DNA of 64,000 nucleotides, from assembly GCA_021405315.1 (NCBI GenBank), contig QWIH01000018.1, forward strand, positions 1 to 64,000. The letters run 5' to 3'. The notes beneath the pieces are model-generated. The model was not told the DNA's origin and ran no database searches. It worked only from the letters and a program-made list of their open reading frames with translations. This document shows positions 51,158-59,051 of this stretch, piece after piece (within the stretch, counting starts at the first letter, position 1; each line of letters opens with the position of its first letter). The DNA is from Leptolyngbya sp. PLA1. GTDB taxonomy: Bacteria > Planctomycetota > Phycisphaerae > Phycisphaerales > UBA1924. A program made the position numbers and the translations under genes.

Positions 51158-52316
51158 GCACGAGACTGTACGGTCCCACGAGCGCTCGGTGCCGCCCAGA
51201 GGGCGGGTGGTGCTCGCGCACGACTGGCTGTGCGGGGTGCGTGGCGGGGAACACGTGCTGGACCGGCTGGCGAGGGTGTTAGCCCCTCACGCCGACATCG
51301 TGGCGCTGCTGGTGATGTTCGATGACCGCAGACCACTGACCCCGGAGCTGGACCGCCTGCCGCGGGTGGTATCGGGCGTGGGGCGCGTCCCCGTGGCGTC
51401 CGGGAGGCTCAGGCGTTGGCTGCTGCCGCTGTATCCGGCGATCGTCGACGATCTGGGGGAGAGACTCGCGGCGATCCACGCTCGAGCGCCGGTCGACCTG
51501 GTGGTCTCGACGAGTTCCGCGGCGATCAAGAACCTGCCGATGCCCGCCGGCGTGCCTCACGTGTGCTACGTGCACACCCCGCCCCGGTACGTGTGGTCGC
51601 AAGTCGCGGAGTATGAGCGCGAGGGCGGGCTGCGGGCCCTCGGGTTGCGGCTGGTGCGCGAGCGATTCAAGGAATGGGACCGCGCGGGCACCGCGAACGT
51701 GACGCGCATGGTGGCGAACTCCGCGCACACCGCGGCGCTCGCGCGTGACTGTTACGGCGTGGAGCCCCGGGTGATCTGGCCACCCGTGCGGACCACGATG
51801 TTCGCGGCCGGGGAGGGAAGGCGCGATGGCTCGTGGCTCGTCGTGAGCGCCCTGGAGCCGTACAAGCGGGTGGATCTGGCGGTGCACGCTGCCAACCAGG
51901 TGGGCGCGGACCTGCTGGTGGTGGGGGAGGGGAGCGAGGGGAAGAGGCTGCGGGCGCTGGCCGGGCCCACGGTCCGGTTCGCGGGGCGGGTGGGCGATGA
52001 CGAACTGGCGAGCCGATACGCAGCCGCGGGCGTGCTGATCTTTCCGCAGGTTGAGGACTTCGGGATTGTGGCGGCAGAGGCCCTGGCGAGCGGGTTGCCG
52101 GTGGTGGCTCGGCGAGCCGGCGGGGCCTTGGAGATCGTGGACGATGGCGTCACGGGCGCATTCTTCGACCAGCCGAGCGTTGACTCGCTGTTGGCCGCGG
52201 TCGCCCGCTGCCCTCGAGATGTCGGCGCGGCCTGCCGTCGCGCCGCGGAGCGGTTCTCGGAGGCGAGGTTCGACCGAGAGGTGCTCGACGTCCTGCGACC
52301 CTACTTGCCCTCGTGA
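51156..52316 (+). CDS. GT4-family glycosyltransferase
   Basis: 386 residues. GRVVLAHDWLCGVRGGEHVLDRL is the N-terminal acceptor region, LVVSALEPYKRVDLAVHAANQVGADLLVVGEG the start of the nucleotide-sugar domain and FPQVEDFGIVAAEALASGLPVVARRAGG the E-x7-E motif of GT4. It probably acts in surface polysaccharide synthesis. The annotated ATG overlaps the divergent amidohydrolase start; GTG at 51189 is an alternative start directly before the conserved part. The 3' end overlaps the convergent flavin reductase-like gene by 16 bases. Confidence 0.85.
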   Translation: MHETVRSHERSVPPRGRVVLAHDWLCGVRGGEHVLDRLARVLAPHADIVALLVMFDDRRPLTPELDRLPRVVSGVGRVPVASGRLRRWLLPLYPAIVDDLGERLAAIHARAPVDLVVSTSSAAIKNLPMPAGVPHVCYVHTPPRYVWSQVAEYEREGGLRALGLRLVRERFKEWDRAGTANVTRMVANSAHTAALARDCYGVEPRVIWPPVRTTMFAAGEGRRDGSWLVVSALEPYKRVDLAVHAANQVGADLLVVGEGSEGKRLRALAGPTVRFAGRVGDDELASRYAAAGVLIFPQVEDFGIVAAEALASGLPVVARRAGGALEIVDDGVTGAFFDQPSVDSLLAAVARCPRDVGAACRRAAERFSEARFDREVLDVLRPYLPS

Positions 52317-52864
52317 GCCTGCTTGCCGGGCTTGCGGCGTTGGAACGTGCGGCGATCGGAAAGCACGCGCCGGTCCGCGCCGGGAGGCGGTGGGGGCTCG
52401 AGGATGATGCGGCGCCCGTCGATGACGACCGCGCGGACCACGCCGCAGTACACCTCGTGGTCGGCATCGAGGTCGATGTGGCGGTGCACGTCACAGTCAA
52501 AGGCGAGCGGAGAGTGGATGAGAATCGGAGCGCCCGTCGTGAGGGTGCCGGCGTCGAAGCCGTCGAACGGGTCGCCGTCGCGGGGCCGGCTGGCTTCGGC
52601 GAAGCGCCGGAGCAGCAGCGAGGTCGCGGCGCTGGTCTGCGTCGGAACCTGGCAGAGGGCGAAGACACGGCTGTCACGGATGAGGGGCTCGATCCAGTGC
52701 CCGCGACGCACGAAGGCTGCGACGAGCATGGGCTCGGTCGCCGCGCGCGCGGCGCCGCTGACCAGCACGCCGCAGCGTCGTCCCTCATGTGCTGTGGTGA
52801 GCACGAACTGACGATCCGAGAGCCTCTCCAAGGCCCGTTGCGCGTCCTGCATGGAATCGGACAT
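52301..52864 (-). CDS. flavin reductase-like, FMN-binding split-barrel protein
   Basis: The start at 52864 (MSDSMQDAQRALERLSDRQF) follows AGGAAGG; the longer open frame upstream is not protein-like. 187 residues. FVLTTAHEGRRCGVLVSGAARAATEPMLVAAFVRRGHW matches the flavin reductase domain start, with the usual small-residue run replaced in part, and DVHRHIDLDADHEVYCGVVRAV the C-terminal half. Probably binds FMN. The oxidase partner is unknown. A basic tail RRKPGKQAHEGK ends the protein. Confidence 0.7.
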   Translation of the reverse strand: MSDSMQDAQRALERLSDRQFVLTTAHEGRRCGVLVSGAARAATEPMLVAAFVRRGHWIEPLIRDSRVFALCQVPTQTSAATSLLLRRFAEASRPRDGDPFDGFDAGTLTTGAPILIHSPLAFDCDVHRHIDLDADHEVYCGVVRAVVIDGRRIILEPPPPPGADRRVLSDRRTFQRRKPGKQAHEGK

Positions 52865-53027
52865 CGTGCGCCTTCCTGCGACGACGGCGGTCGCACGCCC
52901 CCAGCCGTCACCCGTTCTTAGCCGGCCGGGCGCTTCCGGGTTCGACAGGCGACCGATCTTTCCTAACGCAGACCGAATAAGCCGTACGCACGGCGCAGAT
53001 GACAGCCTGTTCTCCACAAGTTGTGCA

Positions 53028-53076
53028 ATTGTGGGGCAGTGTGTTGCAAAGTGTGGCGAAGTGTGTAGAGTGGGGT
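53028..53076 (+). promoter_or_regulatory. 10-bp-phased GTG repeats and promoter upstream of mraZ
   Basis: GTGTTG (53041), GTGTGG (53051), GTGTGT (53061) and TGGGGT (53071) recur at exact 10-base steps, preceded by GTGGGG near 53028. MraZ binds direct TGGG-type repeats at 10-bp spacing in front of its own operon in other bacteria. TTGCAA (53044) and TAGAGT (53066) with a 16-base spacer may be the promoter, overlapped by the repeats. The remaining part of the 309-base gap 52865-53173 shows nothing recognisable. Confidence 0.5.
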
Positions 53077-53173
53077 GGTCGTGGTTCGCAGCGGTCAGGA
53101 CGACTGGGGCAAGCGCGTGGAGACGCGGGCATGACGACGAACTCGATGGGGTCCCTCGGATCGGCAACCGGCC

Positions 53174-53668
53174 ATGATCTTCACCGGCTTTTCAGAACTG
53201 ACGGTGGACTCCAAGCAGCGACTGGCGCTGCCCTCGAAGTTTCGGGCGCAGTTCGATCTGGAGTTTGCGGCACAACTGGACGAGGAGCGTCGGCAGCGGG
53301 GCGGGATGGGGTTGGACGCGCAGGAGATCGAGCGTCGGCAGCGCGAGGCGAAGGTGTGGTGCGTGTCGCCGGTCGCGGGGAGGGGACTTGTGCTTCTCCC
53401 CTTGAGCATCTTCCGGAAGCTTGCGTCGCGCCGGGAAGGCACGCTGACCCCGTCGCGCGAGCGTCAGGAAGAGGACAACAGCCTCTTTGGGCTGACCGAG
53501 CAGATCGAGCTGGATTCCGCGGGGCGCCTCACGATCCCGAAGTGGCAGTTGGAGCAATCCGGGCTTGGGGCCGAGGTGGTGATGGTGGGCTCCGGCTCCA
53601 GGCTGGAAGTGAAGGACAGGGGGACGTGGATGGGGGAACTGCGGGACCGATGCCTGCGCCGGGGCTAG
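53174..53668 (+). CDS. mraZ: MraZ transcriptional regulator
   Basis: 164 residues. Two AbrB-like repeats: FTGFSELTVDSKQRLALPSKFR at the N-terminus and QIELDSAGRLTIPKWQLEQS near 110-130, matching the D-x-K/A-G-R pattern of MraZ. A longer than usual acidic/basic linker (about 32-95) separates them. MraZ normally starts the division and cell-wall cluster and is followed by rsmH. Here the next gene is pdxH, after a 377-base gap, so mraZ is detached. Confidence 0.85.
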   Translation: MIFTGFSELTVDSKQRLALPSKFRAQFDLEFAAQLDEERRQRGGMGLDAQEIERRQREAKVWCVSPVAGRGLVLLPLSIFRKLASRREGTLTPSRERQEEDNSLFGLTEQIELDSAGRLTIPKWQLEQSGLGAEVVMVGSGSRLEVKDRGTWMGELRDRCLRRG

Positions 53669-53775
53669 GACGCGGGGAAGAGCGGCAGGGTTGGGGGGCC
53701 GGGCGTGACGACGGCACGGTGTGGGGGCGAGAGAGCGAGCGATCCGGCGAGGGCTGACGTCCGCGCCGCGGGATT

Positions 53776-54004
53776 TGGTGGCCAGGGATGGCCGGTGTGT
53801 TGATGGACGGACCCAGTTGGGGCGGAAACGCCCCACGAACGAAGCGGCTTGGGGGTTCGCAGGGATGCGAACCGCCACGCCGGGCCAGGTAGGCGAGGGT
53901 TGGCGCAAGGATGCGCCGATCGCGAGCGGACCCGCGGGGCACTGCCCCAGCCCGGTGAGACGCCCAGAGCCAGCACTCTCCCGGTGACACGCCGCGAGAG
54001 TGCC
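53776..54004. other. series of six hairpins between mraZ and pdxH, candidate structured RNA
   Basis: Six hairpins at intervals of 14-25 bases: GGCCA-GGGA-TGGCC (53780-53793); TGGGGCG-GAAA-CGCCCCA (53818-53835); GGTTCGCA-GGGA-TGCGAACC (53854-53873); a 10-bp stem around AGGA (53898-53921); GGGGC-ACT-GCCCC (53936-53948); GCACTCTC ... GAGAGTGC (53973-54003) with a CGG/CCG inner stem. Four have four-base loops, three of GNRA type. No protein-like frame explains them. The strand is unknown; the loops read as GNRA on plus. It does not match the signature cores of RNase P RNA, tmRNA or 6S RNA as far as can be read. The part 53669-53775 shows nothing recognisable. Confidence 0.5.
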
Positions 54005-54045
54005 TTTCCCGCCCGCGGCGCGGCCCGCGTACGCTCGGTGCGTCC

Positions 54046-54693
54046 ATGCTGACCGAAGCGATCGCCAAGCTGCTTTCCGCGAGCGACCTCCCGGAGCCGC
54101 CGCCTCAGGACCCCTTGCCGCTGCTGGCGGCGTGGTTCGAGCAGGCGCGGGCCAGCGGAAAGTACGACGACCACAACGCCCTGGCGCTGGCGACGAGCAC
54201 CCCAGACGGTGCGCCGTCGGTGCGGATGGTGCTGGCAAAGATGATCGAAGTGGAGCGCGGCGCGGTGGCGTTCTACACGAACTATGACAGCCGCAAGGGC
54301 CGAGAGCTGGCGGCGAACCCCCGAGTGGCGGGGGTGTTCCACTGGCCCCACGCGAAGCGGCAGGCGCGGGTTGAGGGCGTGGTCGAACGGATGTCGCCCG
54401 CCGAGAGCGACGAGTACTTTCACAGCCGGCCGCTCCTGTCGCGGGTCGGCGCGTGCGTCAGCCGCCAGAGCACCGAGATCGGCTCACGGGCGGAGCTGGT
54501 AGCGGGCGCGTTGTCGCTGGCGAAGGCCGCGGCTGGGGGAGCGCCGATTTCAAGGCCGGCCTACTGGGGTGGGTTCCGGATCATGCTGACGGCGGTGGAA
54601 CTGTGGTCGGGGCACGAGGGACGCCTGCACCAGCGCGTTCGCTGGAGCCGCGAGCCCGGCGGCCCGTGGCGGCACGCGCTGCTCGCGCCGTGA
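54046..54693 (+). CDS. pdxH: pyridoxamine 5'-phosphate oxidase
   Basis: 215 residues. NALALATSTPDGAPSVRMVLAK, AFYTNYDSRKGREL and VFHWPHAKRQARVEG are the FMN and substrate-binding blocks; SVRMVLAK supplies FMN-contacting residues. The C-terminus RLHQRVRW ... WRHALLAP matches the family-typical R-L-x-x-R ending with L-x-P. It oxidises pyridoxine or pyridoxamine phosphate to pyridoxal phosphate. Length is usual. Confidence 0.93.
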   Translation: MLTEAIAKLLSASDLPEPPPQDPLPLLAAWFEQARASGKYDDHNALALATSTPDGAPSVRMVLAKMIEVERGAVAFYTNYDSRKGRELAANPRVAGVFHWPHAKRQARVEGVVERMSPAESDEYFHSRPLLSRVGACVSRQSTEIGSRAELVAGALSLAKAAAGGAPISRPAYWGGFRIMLTAVELWSGHEGRLHQRVRWSREPGGPWRHALLAP

Positions 54694-54711
54694 GGCAGCG
54701 GGAATATGGGC

Positions 54712-55062
54712 TCAGACCCAGACCTGTACGATCAGGTGCACTTCCTTGCCGAGCTTGCCCTGGAACTCGCCGACGCTGGACGTGGTGAACTTCACCTCGT
54801 ACTGCGGGTGGGCATCGAGCCACTCGTTGACCTGCTGATCGAGGAAGTTCAGGCCGTCGTCGTTGAGCTTGCAGTGGAACGTGCGGGCATGGATGGCGCC
54901 CTTGCCCGTGACGTTCGGGGATCGGTTCCATGAGTCTTCGTGACGCTTCGCACCCAGTCGTTGCTCGAAGACCTGGATCTTGGGCGGGGGCGGCTCTGGC
55001 GCGTCCGGAGCGGCGCGGCCAGACGGGACGGGCTCCGGGCTGCGGAGTTCGTGGCGCTTCAT
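54712..55062 (-). CDS. small conserved-looking protein, unknown function
   Basis: Start at ATG 55062 with GGAG eight bases upstream (a GTG lies 3 bases before). 116 residues: a Pro-rich N-terminal third, then a compact domain HARTFHCKLNDDGLNFLDQQVNEWLDAHP ... VKFTTSSVGEFQGKLGKEVHLIVQVWV, with alternating helix and strands. No family recognised. Convergent with pdxH. Confidence 0.6.
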   Translation of the reverse strand: MKRHELRSPEPVPSGRAAPDAPEPPPPKIQVFEQRLGAKRHEDSWNRSPNVTGKGAIHARTFHCKLNDDGLNFLDQQVNEWLDAHPQYEVKFTTSSVGEFQGKLGKEVHLIVQVWV

Positions 55063-55208
55063 CACGGGGGCTCCTTTCGTGGGTCCACAGACCCGCGAGG
55101 TGCGAGCGCCCGACGCGAACGAATGGCCGGGCCTGACGCCCCTCGACGGGGATCACCTGCCACCTGCGGCAGAACGCCGCACGGCTAGCCTACCACGAGG
55201 CGGCGGGC

Positions 55209-55658
55209 TCATCCACCCAGATTCGGCGAAGTCCTGCCAAGTTCGAGAGTTTCGAGCGACAGATTCCAGTTCTCTCCCGCCGACGCCGCGGTCAGCAGGC
55301 CGAGAGGATGGAGCCGGGCGCGGAGCGTGGACCGGTCGAACCCGAGCCATTCGAGCGAGCCGGACTCCAGGCGAGTCACCGAGCCCCGCCCGCCTGACAC
55401 TTCCCCCTCATGGTCGAGGTAGACGCGCCGGTGATCCGGGAGCCGGAGGGCGGAGAACGTGCAGGGGCGGGTGCGTCCGAGCAATGCGGGGGCGTCGGCG
55501 TGGGAAACCCGGAACGTCACCAAGGGTGGTGAATCGGGTCTCGCGAGGAGGAGGTCCAAGTGCCAGCCCTCGCCGGGGACATCATGGCGGAGAATGGCCC
55601 ACCGCATATCGTTTGGACGGGGCTCCGGCGGCCGATAGACTGGCCCCTCGTAAGACAT
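55209..55658 (-). CDS. LigD 3'-phosphoesterase-like domain protein
   Basis: 149 residues from ATG 55658. MRWAILRHDVPGEGWHLDLLLA supplies the His-Asp and His-x-Asp metal residues seen at the N-terminus of bacterial LigD phosphoesterase domains, and LPDHRRVYLDHEGEVSGGRGSVTRLESGSLEW matches the C-terminal part of stand-alone members. Those remove 3'-phosphates during end joining; a stand-alone copy may have a different role. Divergent from the TPR lipoprotein, 15 bases between starts. Confidence 0.65.
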   Translation of the reverse strand: MSYEGPVYRPPEPRPNDMRWAILRHDVPGEGWHLDLLLARPDSPPLVTFRVSHADAPALLGRTRPCTFSALRLPDHRRVYLDHEGEVSGGRGSVTRLESGSLEWLGFDRSTLRARLHPLGLLTAASAGENWNLSLETLELGRTSPNLGG

Positions 55659-55673
55659 TGACGGAGAGTATCC

Positions 55674-56348
55674 ATGCGCCGAATCGCAACGGTCATCGTG
55701 TCTGGCCTGCTTCTCGCGTCGTGCAGCACGCAGCGCCCCCTGTGGCGGGTCGCGGAGGACGGGGAGTACTGGTACAAGGCGGAACAGTTCGAGCGGTCCG
55801 CCGCGGACTTTGGCGAGTATGTGACGCGGAAGCCGGACAACATGGAAATGCGGTACAACCTCGCCAGGTCGCTTGTCGCCGCGGGGCAACCCCGCGAGGC
55901 GCTGTCTCATCTGTCCGTCTGCACCGACGTCGAGCCGCTGAACGACAAGTACCTGGACCTGCAGGCCCGGGCGCTCTTTGACGCGGGCGAGCGAGAGCAA
56001 CTGGTGGAGATCCTGTCGCGGGCTTCCTCCGAGCGCGGGCGAGTGCAGGACTTCGTGAGGCTGGGCGTCTTCTCCCAGAGGCTCGGCAACCTCGACGAAG
56101 CGGAGCAGGCGCTGCTCACCGCGGCGAAGATCGACCGCGGCCGGAGCGTCGTCGTGCAGCGCTCCCTCGCCGACTTCTACGGGAGCATCGGCGACACCGA
56201 TCGGCAGGTGCGGCGGCTGCGGATGGCGTACTACCTGCAGCCCGATAACCTGGAAACGATCGAGGCCGCACGGGCCGTGGGAGAAATCCCCGGTCCGACG
56301 TTCGGGCTGGTACCCGAAGAGCTTCGGCTGACGAACGTCCCAGAATGA
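55674..56348 (+). CDS. TPR lipoprotein
   Basis: 224 residues. Lipobox LLLASCS gives a lipid-modified Cys at about 17. At least four TPR-like helical pairs follow (YKAEQFERSAADFGEYVTRKPDNMEMRYNLARSLVAAGQPREALSHL ...). Probably in the outer membrane or periplasm as an assembly scaffold. Exact role unknown. Confidence 0.75.
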   Translation: MRRIATVIVSGLLLASCSTQRPLWRVAEDGEYWYKAEQFERSAADFGEYVTRKPDNMEMRYNLARSLVAAGQPREALSHLSVCTDVEPLNDKYLDLQARALFDAGEREQLVEILSRASSERGRVQDFVRLGVFSQRLGNLDEAEQALLTAAKIDRGRSVVVQRSLADFYGSIGDTDRQVRRLRMAYYLQPDNLETIEAARAVGEIPGPTFGLVPEELRLTNVPE

Positions 56349-56367
56349 GGCATTTCGGACGGAGGGC

Positions 56368-56417
56368 TTGACGGGGGGCAGTTTGCTTCTACACTTCATC
56401 CGGATAAACGGATGAAG
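56368..56417 (+). promoter_or_regulatory. promoter with overlapping palindromic operator for the ArsR-methyltransferase gene
   Basis: TTGACG (56368-56373) and TACACT (56390-56395) are 16 bases apart. A perfect 9-bp inverted repeat CTTCATCCG (56394-56402) / CGGATGAAG (56409-56417), loop of 6, covers the end of the -10 box, the likely start of transcription and the ATG at 56412. Binding there would block transcription, consistent with autorepression by the ArsR protein encoded next. The 5' untranslated part would be only about 10 bases, without a ribosome-binding site. Confidence 0.65.
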
Positions 56418-57371
56418 CCTCAGACCCAAGTCAACTCGATCACGGACACGCTGGGGTCCCTTGCCGAACCCCTCCGGCTGCGGTTGCTCGTGCTGTGCGA
56501 AGCGCAGGAGCTGGCCGTGGGAGAGGTCGCCAAGGTGGTGCAGTTGCCCCAGTCGACAGTCAGTCGCCACCTGAAGGTGCTCACGGAGGCGGGCTGGCTG
56601 ACCAGGCGGCCTGAGGGGACGGCAGCGTTGTTCTCCTTGGTGCCGGACAACCTGACGCCCTCGATGCGGGCGGTGTGGGCGGCGGTCCGCGAGGGGGCTG
56701 CATCCGAGCCGCTGGCGGCGGAGGATGCGGGCCGGCTGCGGGCGGTGCTGGCAGAGCGACGGACGGACAGCCACGCGTTCTTCGGGCGGGTGTCCGGTGA
56801 GTGGGACCGCGTGCGGGTGGATCTGTTCGGGGATCGCTTCACCCCGCTGGCGCTGCTGGGGCTGCTCAGGCGTGATTGGGTGATTGCCGACCTCGGGTGC
56901 GGCACGGGGAACGTGGCGGAGTGCGTCGCCCCGTACGTGGCGAAGGTGCTCGCGGTGGATTTTTCGGCTCCGATGCTGGAGGCCGCGGCGCGGCGGCTGG
57001 CGGGGGCGGCCAACGTGCAGTTCGTGGAGGCGCCGCTCGAGAAGACCGGGCTTCCGGGGGCGTGCGTGGACGTTGCGGTGTGCTCGCTGGCCTTGCATCA
57101 CGTGGAGGCGCCAGGCGCCGTGATGGTGGAGGCGGCGAGGCTGCTGCGGGCCGATCGGGGCGGCGGGGTGCTGCTGGTGATCGACATGGTCGAGCACGCG
57201 AGGGACGAGTTCAGGCGGATGGGCCACAAGCACCTGGGCTTTTCGCCGCAGCGGATGAAGGTGTTGTTCGAGGAGGCGGGACTGGCCGATCATGGGTATG
57301 TGCATCTGCCTGTGGAGGCGGATGCGAAGGGGCCGGGGCTCTTCGTGGCCTGCGGCCGGTTGAGGGCGTAG
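56412..57371 (+). CDS. ArsR-type regulator fused to SAM methyltransferase
   Basis: 319 residues. An ArsR winged helix at about 8-95 (LAEPLRLRLLVLCEAQELAVGEVAKVVQLPQSTVSRHLKVLTEAGWLTRR), without obvious metal-binding Cys motif, is followed by a class I methyltransferase domain (VIADLGCGTGNVAECVAPYV near 157-176, AVDFSAPML). The next gene is ahcY. By analogy with ArsR-type regulators of methionine and SAH metabolism, the methyltransferase fold probably senses SAM or SAH rather than catalysing, but this is inference. Confidence 0.85.
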   Translation: MKPQTQVNSITDTLGSLAEPLRLRLLVLCEAQELAVGEVAKVVQLPQSTVSRHLKVLTEAGWLTRRPEGTAALFSLVPDNLTPSMRAVWAAVREGAASEPLAAEDAGRLRAVLAERRTDSHAFFGRVSGEWDRVRVDLFGDRFTPLALLGLLRRDWVIADLGCGTGNVAECVAPYVAKVLAVDFSAPMLEAAARRLAGAANVQFVEAPLEKTGLPGACVDVAVCSLALHHVEAPGAVMVEAARLLRADRGGGVLLVIDMVEHARDEFRRMGHKHLGFSPQRMKVLFEEAGLADHGYVHLPVEADAKGPGLFVACGRLRA

Positions 57372-57437
57372 ACAGGGAATCGCAGCACGAGTGACAACGC
57401 GGGGCGGCGGCCCCACTTTGAGATTCTGGAGACCACA

Positions 57438-58961
57438 ATGACGACGATGAGCAAGCCGGGCGTGACGGGTGTGCGGAGCACGGGCGTGGACCACAAGGTC
57501 CGGGACCTGCACCTCGCGGAGCTTGGGCGGCACGAGATCCGCCTCGCAGAGGTCGAGATGCCCGGGTTGATGGCACTCCGGGAGAAGTACGGCGCGTCCA
57601 AGCCGCTGGCGGGCGCCCGCATCGCGGGCTCGCTGCACATGACGGTGCAGACGGCGGTCCTGATCGAGACGCTCGTGGAACTCGGCGCGGACGTGCGCTG
57701 GGCGAGCTGCAACATCTTCTCGACGCAGGATTCGGCGGCGGCGGCGGTGGTCGTGGGCAAGGAGGGGACGCCCGCGAACCCGAAGGGGACGCCCGTCTTC
57801 GCCTGGAAGGGCGAGACGCTGGAGGAGTACTGGTGGTGCACCAACCAGCTTCTGGACTTCGGCGGCGGGCAGCAGCCCAACATGGTGCTGGACGACGGCG
57901 GGGACCTGACGCTGCTGCTGCACAAGGGTGCGGCGTTCGAGAAGGCCGGGAAGGTGCCCGCGTTCAACGCGGCGAGCGAGCCCGAGGAGTGGGGCGTGAT
58001 CCTGGACCTCCTGCGGAAGGAGCAGGCGAGCCGGCCCGGGCGGTTCACCAGGGCCCTGTCGAGCGTGAAGGGCATCAGCGAAGAGACCACCACGGGCGTG
58101 CACAGGCTGTACGAGATGCAGGCGAAGGGCGAGCTTGCGGTGCCGGCGATCAACGTGAACGACAGCGCGACCAAGAGCAAGTTCGACAATCTCTACGGCT
58201 GCCGTCACTCGCTCGTGGACGGGCTGAACCGCGCCACGGACGTGATGCTGAGCGGCAAGGTGTGCGTGGTGCTGGGCTACGGCGACGTGGGCAAGGGGTG
58301 CTGCCAGGCGCTGAAAGGCCAGGGTGCCCGGGTCGTCGTGACGGAGATCGACCCGATCTGCGCGCTGCAGGCGGCGATGGAGGGGTACCAGGTCGCGGTG
58401 CTGGAGGACGTCCTGGAGCACGCGGACATCTTCATCACGACCACGGGCAACAAGAACGTCATCACCGTCGACCACATGAAGCGGATGAAGGACAAGGCCA
58501 TCGTCGGCAACATCGGCCATTTCGACAACGAGATCGACATGTCCGGCCTCTCGAAGTTCCCGGGCGTGAAGCGGGTGAACATCAAGCCTCAGTTCGATGA
58601 ATACGTCTTCCCCGCGCACGACGGGCGACGGACGCACTCCATCCTCGTGCTGGCCGAGGGGCGTCTGCTGAACCTGGGCTGTGCCACGGGGCACCCCTCG
58701 TTCGTGATGAGCGCGAGCTTCACGAACCAGACAGTGGCGCAGATGGACCTGTGGGCGTGCGCCAATGGCAGGCCCACGATGTCCGGCTTCACCTACGAGC
58801 CGGGCAAGGTCTACACCCTGCCCAAGAAGCTCGACGAGATGGTGGCTCGCCTGCACCTCGAAAAGCTCGGGGTCCGGCTCACCCGGCTCACGGACGACCA
58901 GGCGAAGTACCTTGGCGTGCCCCTGGACGGCCCCTACAAGCCCGACCACTACCGCTACTAG
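57438..58961 (+). CDS. ahcY: adenosylhomocysteinase
   Basis: 507 residues. Blocks of the family: [16 protein letters not shown], the [23 protein letters not shown] catalytic region with Lys and Asp, [19 protein letters not shown] as NAD site, and the C-terminal KPDHYRY. It splits S-adenosylhomocysteine into adenosine and homocysteine. Longer than the E. coli-type absence group but in the normal range for long forms. It follows the ArsR-methyltransferase gene by 66 bases; no SAH riboswitch is seen there. Confidence 0.95.
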   Translation: MTTMSKPGVTGVRSTGVDHKVRDLHLAELGRHEIRLAEVEMPGLMALREKYGASKPLAGARIAGSLHMTVQTAVLIETLVELGADVRWASCNIFSTQDSAAAAVVVGKEGTPANPKGTPVFAWKGETLEEYWWCTNQLLDFGGGQQPNMVLDDGGDLTLLLHKGAAFEKAGKVPAFNAASEPEEWGVILDLLRKEQASRPGRFTRALSSVKGISEETTTGVHRLYEMQAKGELAVPAINVNDSATKSKFDNLYGCRHSLVDGLNRATDVMLSGKVCVVLGYGDVGKGCCQALKGQGARVVVTEIDPICALQAAMEGYQVAVLEDVLEHADIFITTTGNKNVITVDHMKRMKDKAIVGNIGHFDNEIDMSGLSKFPGVKRVNIKPQFDEYVFPAHDGRRTHSILVLAEGRLLNLGCATGHPSFVMSASFTNQTVAQMDLWACANGRPTMSGFTYEPGKVYTLPKKLDEMVARLHLEKLGVRLTRLTDDQAKYLGVPLDGPYKPDHYRY

Positions 58962-59051
58962 GCCGTCGGGCGGCGGGACTAGGCTCTGGGGTCCGGGTGC
59001 GGGCCGGCGGGGTCACCGGGGGGCCCGGCTCCCTCGGAAAAGGAGCGGCAC

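Noticed and set aside
53669..54045. RNase P RNA, tmRNA or 6S RNA in the hairpin region
   Set aside because: None of the conserved cores (for example GAGGAAAGTCC of RNase P or the tRNA-like ends of tmRNA) is present.
57372..57437. Possible SAH riboswitch before ahcY
   Set aside because: The gap is only 66 bases and lacks the conserved core of SAH riboswitches; control by the ArsR-type protein is more likely.
55209..58949. 1246-residue open frame on minus across the ahcY region
   Set aside because: Only its last 149 codons (55209-55658) resemble a protein family; the rest is the antisense of the TPR lipoprotein, ArsR-methyltransferase and ahcY.
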